A DNA stretch of 64,000 nt from Insulibacter thermoxylanivorax (GCF_015472005.1 NZ_BMAQ01000004.1:1-64000), one strand, 5' to 3'; positions 8,208 through 19,874 are shown, counted from the stretch's first letter. The notes: generated by a model not told the origin, from the letters alone. A program made the numbers and translations.

Positions 8208-8231
8208 CCGTCGATTCCGCTGAGCCGCAGT

Positions 8232-9530
8232 CTAATTGGGACTGCGTCCGAGTTCTTCCAACTGGCTGTGTGCGATATGAGCGCGGTTCCTGCCCGACGG
8301 CGGAATATGTGTATAGGAGCCGATCACTACATCGGGCAGTTCCTGGCGCATATACTCGATCGCTTGTTGCATGCCCAGCATCTCGCTTCGTGCCGGAGGG
8401 ATGAGATTCAGGTAACTTTCCGGATCGATGTTCAGATTGCGAAGCTGGATCATCTTCAGTTCCGTTCGTCTCGCAAACTCGATCATCGCCTCCACTTCCT
8501 CTTCGCGATCCGTCACGCCGGGGAAGATCAGATAGTTGATGGAGGTGTATACCCCTTGCGACGATGCATACTTTAATGATCGCTCAACATGCTGCAAGGT
8601 ATACCCCCGCGGCTGATAATAGGCATTGTAATGATCATCCAGAGCACTGATCGTGCTTACCCGCATCAGATCCAATCCGGCATCAACGATCATGCGGATC
8701 TGATCAGTAAGTCCTGCATTCGAGTTCATGTTGATATAGCCTTGATCCGTCTTCGCCCGGACGCGGCGAATCGCTTCGATGATCATAGGAAACTGGGTCG
8801 ATGGTTCGCCTTCACAGCCCTGTCCGAAACTGATGATCCGATCCGGCGCCGTCAGATGTTCTAACATGATCTCCACGACCTCGTCAACCGTAGGTCTAAA
8901 GTTCATCCTGGTCTGGGGCGCGACGAATCCTCTGTCCTCCGGTTGATCCGAGATGCAGCCGAAGCAGCCGGCGTTGCAGGAGTAGGATACGGGGACGCCG
9001 CCTTCCAATCGCTGCAGGAAGGTGTTGGATGCGGTAAGGCACTCATACTCCAAGGCACATTTCGTAAGATGCTGATATAAGCGATTGTTCGGATAGCGGG
9101 TATTCAATAGCTCTACCTGCCGCTCCAACTGATCCACATCGCAGTTCTGCGGATCCCAGGGCTCGGGATCATCGGTCTGCTCGGCAGCAACATAGAATCC
9201 GCCTTCATGCCACACGACCGCCGTATAACCGAAGATCGGCAATGCTTGATCATCGCTCTTCACATAGCCGGGTAAGAGCAGCCTTGTGTATCCCTGCGGC
9301 AGAAGCGCTCCCACAGCGGTATACTCTCCGTCCATGCGGAACATCTCACCCGTCTTTGGATCCATGCCAATCGGCCTTGTACAGGGCATGGATACAAGCA
9401 CAGCGCCGGACGGCAGGGGGATCAGTTCCTCCGGCAGAATCTCGGTGACCACATCACCGTTTCTTCCCAGCCCATACCATTCATCATGGTTGTAGACGTT
9501 ACCGTCCTTATCCGCATATACTAGATACAT
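8232..9530 (-). CDS. Radical SAM protein between rho and rpmE
   Basis: 432 residues. The 4Fe-4S radical SAM motif CNAGCFGC (CxxxCxxC, about residues 190-197) is followed by SFGQGCEGEPS, MNSNAGL and the core TIM-barrel strands. The first 170 or so residues form a separate domain without a motif I know. The C-terminus carries PARSEMLGM and PPSGRNRAHIAH. There is no obvious second cluster motif such as SPASM. The substrate is unknown. The gene follows rho after 37 bases and is likely co-transcribed with it. Confidence 0.85.
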   Translation of the reverse strand: MYLVYADKDGNVYNHDEWYGLGRNGDVVTEILPEELIPLPSGAVLVSMPCTRPIGMDPKTGEMFRMDGEYTAVGALLPQGYTRLLLPGYVKSDDQALPIFGYTAVVWHEGGFYVAAEQTDDPEPWDPQNCDVDQLERQVELLNTRYPNNRLYQHLTKCALEYECLTASNTFLQRLEGGVPVSYSCNAGCFGCISDQPEDRGFVAPQTRMNFRPTVDEVVEIMLEHLTAPDRIISFGQGCEGEPSTQFPMIIEAIRRVRAKTDQGYINMNSNAGLTDQIRMIVDAGLDLMRVSTISALDDHYNAYYQPRGYTLQHVERSLKYASSQGVYTSINYLIFPGVTDREEEVEAMIEFARRTELKMIQLRNLNIDPESYLNLIPPARSEMLGMQQAIEYMRQELPDVVIGSYTHIPPSGRNRAHIAHSQLEELGRSPN

Positions 9531-9567
9531 TTGATATTCTCCTTATTATGCTCCTGCATTGCAGTGG

Positions 9568-10824
9568 TTATTTTCTGTCCTTCTCTTGATCCAGCAGCTC
9601 TAAGAACTCTGCATTGGTCTTCGTCTCGCTGATCTTCTTAATGAATTGCTCGAAACACTCGACGGAATCGTTCATCGACTTGCGAATCATCCACACTTTA
9701 TCCAGCACATCCTTCGGCAAGAGCATCTCCTCCCGCCGCGTACCGGAGCGCCGGATATCGATCGCCGGGAAGATTCTGCGCTCTGCCAGCTTGCGGTCCA
9801 GATGCAGCTCCATGTTGCCCGTTCCCTTGAATTCCTCATAGATCACATCGTCCATCCGCGATCCCGTATCGATCAGGGCCGTAGCGAGAATCGTCAGGCT
9901 GCCGCCCTCTTCGACGTTCCGCGCCGATCCGAAGAAGCGCTTCGGACGATGGAAAGCTGCCGGATCGATCCCGCCGGACAGCGTTCTGCCTGATGGCGGA
10001 ATCACGAGGTTATAAGCTCTTGCCAGCCGCGTGATGCTGTCGAGGAGGATGACCACATCCCTCTTATGCTCTACCAATCGCAATGCCCGCTGCAAGACTA
10101 GCTCCGCTACCTTGATATGATTCTCCGGCAATTCATCGAAGGTAGAAGCCACAACTTCGCCCTTCACCGAGCGCTGCATATCCGTGACTTCCTCAGGACG
10201 CTCGTCGATCAACAGCACGAACAACTCGATATCCGGATAGTTATGTGAGATGCTGTTGGCGATCTCCTTAAGCAGCAATGTCTTACCCGCCTTAGGAGGA
10301 GCTACGATCAGACCGCGCTGCCCAAGACCAACCGGCGTCATAAGATCCATGATACGCGTAGCCAGATTATCAGGGGCTGTTTCAAGAACGAGTTTGTCCT
10401 GAGGATAAAGGGGAGTTAATGCAGGAAAATGAAGGCGCTCCGCCGCTGTTTCAGGTTTCTCACCGTTCACCGCATCGACATGCAGGAGACCAAAATATCG
10501 TTCATTCTCCTTCGGCGCCCGGCATTTGCCGGATACCATATCACCAGGGCGAAGATCGAATTTGCGGATCTGTGAAGCGGATATATAGATATCTTCCGTG
10601 CTTGGCAGATAATTAATCGGCCTTAAGAATCCATACCCTTCCGGCAAGATGTCCAATACGCCTTGCATGAACATCAAACCGCTTTCTTCCGCCTGTGCAC
10701 GCAATATTGCGAAGATCAATTCCTTCTTCTTCAACTGACCATAGTAAGGAATTTGATATTTTTTGGCTAAGTTGTACAGCTCGGTCAGTTTCAACTGCTC
10801 CAACTCAGCTAATTGTAGGTCCAT
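9568..10824 (-). CDS. rho: Transcription termination factor Rho
   Basis: 418-residue hexameric RNA helicase. The N-terminal Rho_N domain (about 1-45) is followed by the cold-shock-like RNA-binding domain ([10 protein letters not shown], residues 64-73), Walker [12 protein letters not shown] (175-185), Walker [18 protein letters not shown] with the Q-loop region, and R-loop [20 protein letters not shown]. The length fits the short Gram-positive form without the insertion seen in actinobacteria. It sits between murA and the radical SAM gene on the same strand. Confidence 0.98.
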   Translation of the reverse strand: MDLQLAELEQLKLTELYNLAKKYQIPYYGQLKKKELIFAILRAQAEESGLMFMQGVLDILPEGYGFLRPINYLPSTEDIYISASQIRKFDLRPGDMVSGKCRAPKENERYFGLLHVDAVNGEKPETAAERLHFPALTPLYPQDKLVLETAPDNLATRIMDLMTPVGLGQRGLIVAPPKAGKTLLLKEIANSISHNYPDIELFVLLIDERPEEVTDMQRSVKGEVVASTFDELPENHIKVAELVLQRALRLVEHKRDVVILLDSITRLARAYNLVIPPSGRTLSGGIDPAAFHRPKRFFGSARNVEEGGSLTILATALIDTGSRMDDVIYEEFKGTGNMELHLDRKLAERRIFPAIDIRRSGTRREEMLLPKDVLDKVWMIRKSMNDSVECFEQFIKKISETKTNAEFLELLDQEKDRK

Positions 10825-10903
10825 GCTTCAATCATCACCAATCCATGTACTGTGATTTGCTATTTCCCTAATATTCAGGATAATAACAGGGAACCATATG
10901 CAG

Positions 10904-10933
10904 AGAGACAGCCCATGCTAAGATGGGCTCTCT
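10904..10933. terminator. Hairpin between murA and rho
   Basis: AGAG..AGCCCAT (10904-10916) pairs with ATGGGCTCTCT (10923-10933). There is no clear T run on the minus-strand side, so it may be a weak or Rho-assisted terminator, or an RNA-stability hairpin. Confidence 0.45.
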
Positions 10934-10993
10934 TATTCTATTATGCTTATTCAAGCGGTTTCTTTAAACCTCAATTCTACTCTTCTGAACCAA

Positions 10994-12247
10994 CTATTCT
11001 TCTTCACGCCATACTTCAGCGCCTAAACGCTGCAAATTCTCAACGAGATGATCATATCCTCGGTCTATATACTCTACTCCTGTGATCTCAGTTAATCCGG
11101 TAGGAACAGTAAGGGCTGCAACCACCAAGCTGGCTCCAGCTCGCAGATCCGTCGCTCGCACGCGGGCCGCGTTCAGCTGCGACCCTTCGACGATCGCCGT
11201 CCTTCCTTCAACGCGGATCTTCGCTCCCATGCGCTGCAGTTCCGGAACATGTTTGAACCGGTTGTTGAACACATGATCGGTCATGATGCTGGTACCTCTT
11301 GCTTGTGTCATAAGGCTGGTCATAGGGGATTGCAAATCTGCGGGAAAACCGGGGTATACAAGCGCTTTAACATCAACGCTCTCATAGGTTGGCTGGCCAA
11401 CCACACGTATGCTTTCATCCATCTCATATACATGAACTCCCATCTCTTGAAGCTTGGCTGTCACGGCTTCAAGATGCTTCGGGATGACATTTTCGATCGT
11501 TATATCGCCGCGTGTAGCAGCTGCTATAATCATATAAGTGCCTGCCTGGATCCGGTCCGGGATGATCGAATGCCGGCATCCGCGCAGTTCCTCAGCACCT
11601 TCGATGCGGATCGTCTCCGTTCCGGCACCTTTGATCTTCACCCCCATCGAGCTTAACAAGGTGGCTACATCGATGATCTCCGGCTCCTTCGCCGCATTCT
11701 CGATAATGGTTACACCCTTTGCCCGTGAGGCGGCTAACATGATGTTGATCGTCGCCCCTACGCTGACGACATCCAGATAGATCTTCGCACCGCGAAGTTC
11801 TTTGGCTTTAAGATGAATACATCCTTGTTCATTGCGCACCTCGGCGCCCAATGCTTCGAAACCCTTGATATGTTGATCAATCGGACGCGGTTCAAAGTTG
11901 CATCCGCCGGGCATGCCGACAACAGCTTCTCCAAAACGGCCAAGAAGCACGCCCATCAGATAATAGGAAGCTCGAATCTTGTTCACATGGCCGTTAGGCA
12001 TCGGTTTAGGCTGCAAGTTCGTCGGATCGATGGTCATCTTGTCCCCGACCCAATCTACTTTAGCGCCTAACTCCTCCAGGATCTCAGCATAGATCGCTAC
12101 ATCGCTTAATCGCGGCAGGTTCTCCAAGGTCACTGGAGAGTCTGCCAGCAGAGCAGCAGGTATGAGTGCGATTGCACTGTTCTTCGCACCGCTCATCTGA
12201 ACGGAACCCCGCAGAGGTCGTCCACCCGCGATAATCAACTTTTTCAT
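10994..12247 (-). CDS. murA: UDP-N-acetylglucosamine 1-carboxyvinyltransferase
   Basis: First committed step of peptidoglycan synthesis: transfers enolpyruvate from PEP to UDP-GlcNAc. Lys22-Asn23 (SGAKNSA) and the catalytic Cys116 in [11 protein letters not shown] are present, so it should be fosfomycin-sensitive in principle. I chose the ATG at 12247: AGGTGGAG lies six to seven bases upstream, whereas a GTG at 12259 overlaps it. By position (fbaA-murA-rho) it corresponds to the second B. subtilis paralogue, MurAB/MurZ. In B. subtilis ywjH and glpX lie in this stretch; both are absent here. Confidence 0.96.
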   Translation of the reverse strand: MKKLIIAGGRPLRGSVQMSGAKNSAIALIPAALLADSPVTLENLPRLSDVAIYAEILEELGAKVDWVGDKMTIDPTNLQPKPMPNGHVNKIRASYYLMGVLLGRFGEAVVGMPGGCNFEPRPIDQHIKGFEALGAEVRNEQGCIHLKAKELRGAKIYLDVVSVGATINIMLAASRAKGVTIIENAAKEPEIIDVATLLSSMGVKIKGAGTETIRIEGAEELRGCRHSIIPDRIQAGTYMIIAAATRGDITIENVIPKHLEAVTAKLQEMGVHVYEMDESIRVVGQPTYESVDVKALVYPGFPADLQSPMTSLMTQARGTSIMTDHVFNNRFKHVPELQRMGAKIRVEGRTAIVEGSQLNAARVRATDLRAGASLVVAALTVPTGLTEITGVEYIDRGYDHLVENLQRLGAEVWREEE

Positions 12248-12309
12248 TCCGGTCTCCACCTAACTTATGTATGTTACGGATACGATGCTCAACTTATATA
12301 GGAAATATG

Positions 12310-12352
12310 GACATGGGAAAGCCATTCCTGTGCGGTATGGTTTTCCCATGTC
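12310..12352 (-). terminator. Hairpin downstream of fbaA
   Basis: GACATGGGAAA..CCAT pairs with ATGG.TTTTCCCATGTC, a strong stem in the fbaA-murA gap. The 3' side on the minus strand is only moderately T-rich, so termination may be partial. Confidence 0.6.
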
Positions 12353-12378
12353 GTCTATCTATCCTGTTAAAGTGAAGC

Positions 12379-13233
12379 TTAAGCTTGATTCTCGCTGCCG
12401 AACAGCTTGATCTTCGCTTTGACCACTTCGATCATCGCGTCTCTCGCAGGGCCCAGATATTTCCTCGGATCGATGACTTTCTCATCCTTGCTCAAGACTT
12501 CACGGATCGTTTGCGTAGCAGCAACTTGGTTCTCCGTGTTCACGTTAATCTTGCCTACGCCGCATTGAATCGCTTTGCGGATCGCTTCATCCGGAACCCC
12601 GGATCCGCCGTGCAGAACGATCGGTACCGGCACCTTGCTGGCCACTTCTTCGATGATATCGAAGCGGATATTCGGCTCGCCGGAGTACATGCCGTGCGCT
12701 GTGCCAACCGCAATCGCCAGTGCGTCCACACCAGTCTCTTCATAGAAACGAATCGCCTCTTCCGGCTTAGCCAATGTTGCGTCCGCCTCATCGACGCTGA
12801 GGTCATCCTCGACACCGCCGATCGTCCCCAGTTCACCTTCGACAGATACGCCCATCGCATGAGCTGCCTTGACGATCTCTCTCGTCAGGCGGATGTTCTC
12901 CTCTAGCGGATAGTGGGAACCATCGAACATCACCGAGGAGAATCCTGCGCGGATACAAGCCATCGCTACTTCGAAGCTGCTGCCATGGTCCAGATGCAGC
13001 GCAATCGGCAGCCCCGACTTCTTCGCAGCGGCTTCGGCGATCGCTACGGTAAACTCGATCCCCATGTACTTCAGCGCACCTTCACTCACCCCATATATAA
13101 AAGGCGAATTCAGTTCCATCGCGGCTTCCACGATCGCTTGCGCGAACTCGAGGTTGTTCATGTTAAATTGGCCTACTGCAAACTTCTTTTCTTTCGCTTT
13201 GGGAAGAAATTCATTCATGGATACTAAAGGCAT
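12379..13233 (-). CDS. fbaA: Class II fructose-1,6-bisphosphate aldolase
   Basis: 284-residue zinc-dependent aldolase of glycolysis and gluconeogenesis. Metal and substrate residues are visible in LPIALHLDHGSSFE, VEGELGTIGGVEDD, VGTAHGMYSG and IVLHGGSGVPDEAIR. Its start at MPLVSMNEFL has GGAGG upstream. The gene stands downstream of spo0F as in B. subtilis, separated by the spo0F terminator, and a TATAAT element at about 13270 suggests its own promoter. Confidence 0.98.
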   Translation of the reverse strand: MPLVSMNEFLPKAKEKKFAVGQFNMNNLEFAQAIVEAAMELNSPFIYGVSEGALKYMGIEFTVAIAEAAAKKSGLPIALHLDHGSSFEVAMACIRAGFSSVMFDGSHYPLEENIRLTREIVKAAHAMGVSVEGELGTIGGVEDDLSVDEADATLAKPEEAIRFYEETGVDALAIAVGTAHGMYSGEPNIRFDIIEEVASKVPVPIVLHGGSGVPDEAIRKAIQCGVGKINVNTENQVAATQTIREVLSKDEKVIDPRKYLGPARDAMIEVVKAKIKLFGSENQA

Positions 13234-13369
13234 AAAGTTTCCTCCGTTCTCCTACTAGGTTTACTGACACATTATAACACAACGTTATAAAAAAAACACT
13301 CAGGGGCATCACATGTCCCAAGGCAGATTTTGCATCGACTCAGAAGAAATTGTGACAGGCCCTCCCGAG

Positions 13370-13396
13370 GAAAAAAGCTCCTGAAAGGAGCTTTTG
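13370..13396 (-). terminator. Terminator of spo0F
   Basis: On the minus strand AAAAGCTCC TTTC AGGAGCTTTTTT forms a compact stem with a T run, about 35 bases after the spo0F stop. Confidence 0.9.
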
Positions 13397-13430
13397 CTAG
13401 AGGTTATGCGATTAGACATTCACTGTGCGT

Positions 13431-13832
13431 TTAACCTGACATGCGACGCTTAGCAGACTCAGAAGGATCATGATGGAGCAGCTTGTTCACAGCGATGCGG
13501 AGTTCATCGATATCGAACGGCTTCGTAAAATGTGCCAGAGCCCCTAGCTCCATGGCTTCCTTGATCATATCCAATTCCCCGTAAGCGGTCATCATGATCA
13601 CTTTGATCTCCGTATCGATCTTGCGGATCTGCTTCAAGATCTCCAAGCCGTCCATGCCGGGGATCTTCATATCCAACAACACGAGGTCCGGCTGTTTGTC
13701 CTTAACGATCTCCAGCGCCAGCCTGCCGTTGGAAGCCTGGAATGTCTCATATCCTTCGCTGTTGAACACTTCCATTAATAATACTCGGATTCCATTCTGG
13801 TCATCGACGATCAATAACTTCTTCTGAGCCAT
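13431..13832 (-). CDS. spo0F: Spo0F, sporulation phosphorelay response regulator
   Basis: Single receiver domain of 133 residues that takes phosphate from sporulation kinases and passes it to Spo0B. All active-site positions match B. subtilis numbering: Asp10, Asp11, phospho-acceptor Asp54 ([11 protein letters not shown]), Thr82 and Lys104 (FTKPF). There is no output domain. A short hydrophilic tail follows residue 122. It is flanked by pyrG and fbaA exactly as in B. subtilis, which makes the assignment firm. A sigma-H type promoter is seen upstream. Confidence 0.97.
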   Translation of the reverse strand: MAQKKLLIVDDQNGIRVLLMEVFNSEGYETFQASNGRLALEIVKDKQPDLVLLDMKIPGMDGLEILKQIRKIDTEIKVIMMTAYGELDMIKEAMELGALAHFTKPFDIDELRIAVNKLLHHDPSESAKRRMSG

Positions 13833-13881
13833 GCTTCCATCTCCCCCAGATTCAACTTCCGTTCATTTTTTTCAAGTTATA

Positions 13882-13910
13882 TCATTCGTCACCAGAAGTT
13901 GTTTTCCTTC
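13882..13910 (-). promoter_or_regulatory. Sigma-H promoter of spo0F
   Basis: On the minus strand GAAGGAAAA (13910-13902), an 11-base spacer and GACGAATGA (13890-13882) fit the sigma-H pattern RnAGGAwww-N11-RnnGAATww with one mismatch. Further upstream CGGCGAA is one base off a Spo0A box. spo0F in B. subtilis has a sigma-H promoter under Spo0A control. Confidence 0.65.
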
Positions 13911-13951
13911 CGAGAATAGTAAATTAAGTTTCGCCGTCGTTTTCGCGCTTA

Positions 13952-15613
<1,662 letters not shown>

Positions 15614-15682
15614 TTAGCTTAATTATGAGTCAAAACAGGTGCAGACCTTACAAAGATCGAGCGGTCTAAGTCAAATAAAAAA

Positions 15683-15766
15683 CAAAAAAAGTGTCCCTGT
15701 TAGGGGGCACTTTTTACTTATTCTAAACATATTCACGCTAAAAACATCATTCATCTCTTAAAGCCC
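15683..15766 (-). promoter_or_regulatory. pyrG leader: attenuator responding to CTP by reiterative G addition
   Basis: The predicted transcript starts at GGGC (15766-15763) and runs about 55 bases to an intrinsic terminator: AGTGCCCCC (15711-15703) pairs with GGGACACT (15697-15690), followed by a T run. In B. subtilis, low CTP makes RNA polymerase add extra Gs at the GGGC start; the poly-G 5' end then pairs with the C-rich 5' arm of the terminator and prevents termination. The same two ingredients, a GGGC start and a CCCCC arm, are present here. Mechanism is inferred from that precedent. Confidence 0.8.
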
Positions 15767-15773
15767 ATGCAAT

Positions 15774-15803
15774 AGTTTACCTTGTGTCCATGGACAATGT
15801 CAA
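15774..15803 (-). promoter_or_regulatory. Sigma-A promoter of pyrG
   Basis: On the minus strand TTGACA (15803-15798), an 18-base spacer and TAAACT (15779-15774) place the start seven bases on, at the GGGC of the attenuator leader. Confidence 0.75.
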
Positions 15804-15860
15804 GCAATGACTTCATATGATCGATGTCCGTCTCTGTATGCTAATCATCAGCCGGAATGA

Positions 15861-16391
15861 TCAGTCATCCACGGAATCAAAGTCCTCATCGATCTCGTCG
15901 AGCTCTTCATCAAAATCTTCTTCCTCACCCAAATCTTCATCGAGATCATCGAGCTCCTCGTCAAGCTCTTCGTCCTCATCGAACACGTCGTCATCTACGG
16001 AATCAAAGTCTTCATCATCGGACAAGAAATCCTCATCCTGTTCCTCTTCAAATAGTTCATCATCGATATCTTCATCATCGTCATCATTGATAATGCGCGG
16101 ACGTGAGCCGCTGGCCAGATCATCCTGCTTATCAATGGGATACCAGCGTTTCAATCCCCATAGATTATTGCCTACACAAGCGAAACGGCCATCAATATTG
16201 ATCTCCGTGTACAGCTGGGCGATGACCTCCATAACCTCTTCATCGGAGATTCCTTTGATCTTAGCGATCTCCTGCATGAGATCCCGGTAGTAAAACGGGG
16301 TGTTCGCGGCTTTCAAAATCTCAAAAGCCAGGTCTACCATCGGCATTTCCTTCGCGCGTTCCTCGGAAATCTTAAGCGTATATTGGCTCAT
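15861..16391 (-). CDS. rpoE: RNA polymerase delta subunit
   Basis: 176 residues from ATG 16391, chosen because GAAGGGAAG lies eight bases upstream. The N-terminal winged-helix HARE-HTH domain (about 1-90, with MVDLAFEILKAANTPFYYRDLMQEI and NIDGRFACVGNNLWGLKRWYP) binds the polymerase core. The C-terminal 80 residues are almost only Asp, Glu, Leu and Phe, disordered and strongly acidic, and contain the segment DEDFDSVDD twice. Delta speeds RNA polymerase recycling in Gram-positives. The repeated acidic codons are why several spurious frames appear on the opposite strand. Confidence 0.97.
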   Translation of the reverse strand: MSQYTLKISEERAKEMPMVDLAFEILKAANTPFYYRDLMQEIAKIKGISDEEVMEVIAQLYTEINIDGRFACVGNNLWGLKRWYPIDKQDDLASGSRPRIINDDDDEDIDDELFEEEQDEDFLSDDEDFDSVDDDVFDEDEELDEELDDLDEDLGEEEDFDEELDEIDEDFDSVDD

Positions 16392-16810
16392 GTCGTGCAC
16401 TTCCCTTCAACAGCTTTATCCTTATATACACAGGTTAACACAACCTTGACCTTACAAGTATCAAAATAAGTAAACCTTATTTTGAACCAAATTGCAACCA
16501 CTGCTGCCTCATCGCTGGACATTTTTTGAATTCCGCCAAACACGGATAAGCTGCCCCAAGCCCCGGCGCCCGGGGTCTAAGGCAGCTTCTGACTGTATCC
16601 GCGAGAGATCGTGACGGCCGGCAGGGATCACCGCATGCCGCACGCCAACGATGCTCTCAACCTATACATATGAATCCAGTCCTTAATTGACACTTACACC
16701 AGCCTAATTCTCGACAAAGTAGAGCGAACCGCCTATGCCGCCTGCACATCTCTCACATAAACTGTTTGTTATCTAGAACTGTCACCCAAGCAGGAGGGGT
16801 TCGTGCGTTG
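16392..16810. other. Divergent intergenic region rpoE / protease with a GC-rich hairpin
   Basis: About 420 bases without a supportable gene. A nested hairpin at 16548-16588 has outer arms AAGCTGCC and GGCAGCTT and an inner CCCCGG/CCGGGG stem; it has no clear T run on either side. The rpoE promoter should lie at its left side, near an AT-rich stretch at about 16440-16495. The protease ribosome binding site AGGAGGGG is at 16792-16799. Nothing else is evident. Confidence 0.5.
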
Positions 16811-17860
16811 ATGAAGACACAAAGAGCAGGCGGGATATCCTCACAATCCGAATATATCATCCCCCATTTCTGGGCGAGTGCCTTAGAGCTTCCCTTGCAG
16901 CTCTTCAGACAGCAGCCATGGCGGACACAGACTCCTTTCATCTCATGGGGAGCCAAATGCATCAGGGCCCATAAAGTGTGGAAGCATATTCCGAAGCGCA
17001 AGATTCACATCGCGATCATCGATACGGGGCTGGACTACTCACATAAGGATCTCGCCCGTACAACCGGAGCCGGCTACAATGTGCTGCACCCGGATTCTCC
17101 GCCCCATGATGATAACGGCCACGGCACGCATATCGCCGGCACCATCGCTGCGACCAATCCGGAGTCCGGCATGACCGGCACGGCCCCCCAGACGATCATC
17201 CATCCCGTCAAAGCCTTCGACCAGAGCGGATCGGCACGGATCTCCGATATCGTGAGCGGCATCGAATGGTGCATCAAAAACCGCATGGATATCATCAATA
17301 TGAGCTTCGGTATGCAGCAAAGCAGCCCCTTGCTGCGCGATGCCGTGCGCCGCGCCGCTCGCGCAGGCATCATCATCGTCGCCTCGGCCGGCAATGACGG
17401 GAAACGGCGGGCGGATTATCCCGCCCGCTATCCCGAAGCAATCAGCGTAGGAGCTGCAACGCGTCAGGGCAAAATCTTGAACATCAGCAATCGGGGGCGT
17501 TACATCGATCTCTATGCCCCTGGAGAAGAAGTGGTATCCACTTGGCTTAACGGCCGTTACCATGCGCTCAGCGGCACTTCCATGGCTGCCTCCTATGTCA
17601 GCGGCGCCTGCGCACTGCTCTTAGCTGTCAAGCCCGGGCTGACCTCCAAACAAGTGAAGCGATTGCTGAAGAGAAGCCAAACACCGGTTTCGCCTGCCAA
17701 GAAGCAGGGCAAAACCGGTGTTGGTATCATCAATGTTCATCGGGCTGTGATGCGCCTATTAAACAAGAATCACATGCGTTCCGGAGCGGATACGCCAACC
17801 AGGCGCAGGACATTGCGCAGGACGGTGCGTACACAGAAGACCAAGGCAAGGCGCGCTTGA
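16811..17860 (+). CDS. Subtilisin-like S8 serine peptidase, no signal peptide
   Basis: 349 residues from ATG 16811, with AGGAGGGG eleven bases upstream (TTG at 16808 is equally possible). The catalytic triad is Asp71 (IAIIDTGLD), His104 ([10 protein letters not shown]) and Ser257 ([13 protein letters not shown]), with oxyanion Asn195. No signal peptide or membrane anchor is visible and the propeptide is short or absent, so it may act in the cell like IspA-type enzymes; the target is unknown. The last 30 residues or so are Arg/Thr-rich and overlap the 3' end of argS in antisense by 91 bases. Confidence 0.88.
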   Translation: MKTQRAGGISSQSEYIIPHFWASALELPLQLFRQQPWRTQTPFISWGAKCIRAHKVWKHIPKRKIHIAIIDTGLDYSHKDLARTTGAGYNVLHPDSPPHDDNGHGTHIAGTIAATNPESGMTGTAPQTIIHPVKAFDQSGSARISDIVSGIEWCIKNRMDIINMSFGMQQSSPLLRDAVRRAARAGIIIVASAGNDGKRRADYPARYPEAISVGAATRQGKILNISNRGRYIDLYAPGEEVVSTWLNGRYHALSGTSMAASYVSGACALLLAVKPGLTSKQVKRLLKRSQTPVSPAKKQGKTGVGIINVHRAVMRLLNKNHMRSGADTPTRRRTLRRTVRTQKTKARRA

Positions 17861-19443
17861 GTCTGGGCCTGATCCTCTGTGATGATGCGTTCGGCTTTGT
17901 AATAGCTGTGGAACATCGAGGCCAGCTCGAAGATATAGCGGATTAAACGATGCGGCGCGTAGAGTTCTGCTGCTTCCTTAACTTCTTGCGGCAGCTCGCC
18001 GAGCTTCTGAAGCAGTTCGAACTCCGTCTCCGTCTGGAGCCTCTCAAGTTCAATTCTCTCCAGCGGCAACAGCTGGATGCCCTGCTCTTCTGCCTGACGA
18101 TAGATGCTGCAGATCCGGGCATGAGCGTATTGCACGTAGTAGACCGGGTTCTCATTGGACTGGGAAACGGCCAGATCCATATCGAAGTCGAGATGGGAAT
18201 CGATGCCGCGCATCGTGAAGAAATAGCGGATCGCGTCCACCCCAACCTCGTCCATCAGGTCCTCCATCGTCACGGCCTTGCCCGTCCGCTTCGACATCTT
18301 GACCTTCTCGCCGCCTTGATACAAGCTGACCATCTGCGTGACGAGCACCGTCAGCCGCTCCGAAGGATAACCAAGGGCTTCCATCGCCGCTTTGACCCGC
18401 GCGATATATCCGTGATGGTCCGCGCCCCAGATATTGATGAGCTGGTCGAAGCCGCGGTTGAATTTGTTCTTATGGTAGGCGATGTCGGGCGTCAAGTAAG
18501 TGTAGGATCCGTCGTTCTTGACCAATACGCGATCCTTATCGTCTCCGTAAGGCGTCGTCTTCAGCCATACGGCTCCTTCCGCCTCATAGGTCTGTCCCTT
18601 ATCCTTCAGTTCCTGCAGGACCGCTTCAACTTCTCCAGCTTCATAGAGAGCTGTCTCCGAAGTCCAGACATCGAAGGTCACCCGGAACCGCTCGAGATCT
18701 CGTTTGATCTTCGCCAGTTCTTGTTCCAGACCGAACTGGCGGAAATATTGCAACCGCTCCTCCTCCGGCCAGGAAAGATACTTATCCCCGTCCTGTTCAA
18801 CCAATTGTTGAGCGAAACCGATGATATCGTCGCCGTAATAACCGTCCTCCGGCATCTCCGCCTCGATCCCGAGCGCCTGCTTGTAGCGGGCATCGATCGA
18901 TTTGGCCAGATTCAAGATCTGGTTGCCGGCATCGTTGATATAATATTCCCGCGTTACATCATAGCCGGCAAAGTCGAGCACGTTGCACAGCGAATCGCCG
19001 AAGGCCGCTCCCCGAGCATGGCCGAGATGCAGGCTCCCCGTCGGGTTGGCGCTGACGAATTCCACCTGGATCTTCTTGCCCTCGCCGATGTTGATGCGGC
19101 CGTAATCATCGCCTTGTTCGAAGATCTGATTCACCACACCGTACAAGTAGCTCTTGTTCATGTAGAAGTTGATGAATCCCGGGCCGGCGATCTCGATCCG
19201 TTCGACGTATACCTCTTCTTTCCGAATGCGCTCAACGATGCTCTCCGCGATCGACCGAGGATTCTGCTTCGCCAGCCTGGTCAGCTGCATTGCGATATTC
19301 GTCGAATAATCCCCATGCACCTTCTCCCGAGGAGTCTCTAAGACGAATTCCGGCAGATTCTCTTCATCGACCAAACCCGCAGCGAGAACAGCTTGTCTGA
19401 TCTCATCTACCAGGGCTTGTTTCACTTGCTCGATTACGCTCAT
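17770..19443 (-). CDS. argS: Arginyl-tRNA synthetase
   Basis: 557-residue class I synthetase. The ATP-binding signature is [19 protein letters not shown] and the second is [13 protein letters not shown]. The N-terminal Arg-S additive domain and the C-terminal DALR anticodon domain, ending GVSAPERM as in most homologues, are both present, so the overlap with the converging protease gene does not truncate it. The start overlaps the ywiB stop by four bases (ATGA), implying translational coupling. Confidence 0.98.
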   Translation of the reverse strand: MSVIEQVKQALVDEIRQAVLAAGLVDEENLPEFVLETPREKVHGDYSTNIAMQLTRLAKQNPRSIAESIVERIRKEEVYVERIEIAGPGFINFYMNKSYLYGVVNQIFEQGDDYGRINIGEGKKIQVEFVSANPTGSLHLGHARGAAFGDSLCNVLDFAGYDVTREYYINDAGNQILNLAKSIDARYKQALGIEAEMPEDGYYGDDIIGFAQQLVEQDGDKYLSWPEEERLQYFRQFGLEQELAKIKRDLERFRVTFDVWTSETALYEAGEVEAVLQELKDKGQTYEAEGAVWLKTTPYGDDKDRVLVKNDGSYTYLTPDIAYHKNKFNRGFDQLINIWGADHHGYIARVKAAMEALGYPSERLTVLVTQMVSLYQGGEKVKMSKRTGKAVTMEDLMDEVGVDAIRYFFTMRGIDSHLDFDMDLAVSQSNENPVYYVQYAHARICSIYRQAEEQGIQLLPLERIELERLQTETEFELLQKLGELPQEVKEAAELYAPHRLIRYIFELASMFHSYYKAERIITEDQAQTQARLALVFCVRTVLRNVLRLVGVSAPERM

Positions 19444-19874
19444 ATAGCTTCCTCCTGTATGTTTAACTTAAGGTTGAAAGTTCCTGCTGGTTCATCTGCT
19501 ACATATAGTATATAGGACCACGCGGCCGTCCATCTACCATTCTGCTGTTCCAGCCGCATCGAGCGCGTGTCAGTAACGATCGGCAATGTGCCTGCAGGTG
19601 TTCGATGATGCCCCTTTCGCTTGTGATGCAGGACGAAGGTTTGCTCGGATTCGATCTCCCCGCGCCGCATGATCTTGATCTCCCGTTCCGACAGTTTGAC
19701 TACCGTCCGCGTCATACCGCCCTGTTCATCCTGCTCCGTATATCTCACATATACAATTGAACCCTTCTGATACAACTCGCCCTTATAATCTTGCTCGATT
19801 TGCTCATCGTCCCATATGCTCACCAACTTGATATTGACGGGAAGCCGCTGCGACATGATCAGCCGTCTGCTCAT
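19440..19874 (-). CDS. ywiB: YwiB family beta-barrel protein (DUF1934)
   Basis: 144 residues, or 138 if the internal Met7 ([10 protein letters not shown]) is the start. DUF1934 proteins are small lipocalin-like beta barrels found next to argS in Bacillales; no function is known. Family features are the opening pattern VNIKLVS..D, the [16 protein letters not shown] strand pair and the C-terminal FNLKLNI. It overlaps speB upstream and argS downstream by four bases each, so the three are one operon. Confidence 0.85.
   Translation of the reverse strand: MSRRLIMSQRLPVNIKLVSIWDDEQIEQDYKGELYQKGSIVYVRYTEQDEQGGMTRTVVKLSEREIKIMRRGEIESEQTFVLHHKRKGHHRTPAGTLPIVTDTRSMRLEQQNGRWTAAWSYILYVADEPAGTFNLKLNIQEEAI

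Noticed and set aside
17950-19341. 463-codon plus-strand open frame
   Set aside because: Antisense shadow of argS; no motif, no start signal, and argS has all synthetase motifs.
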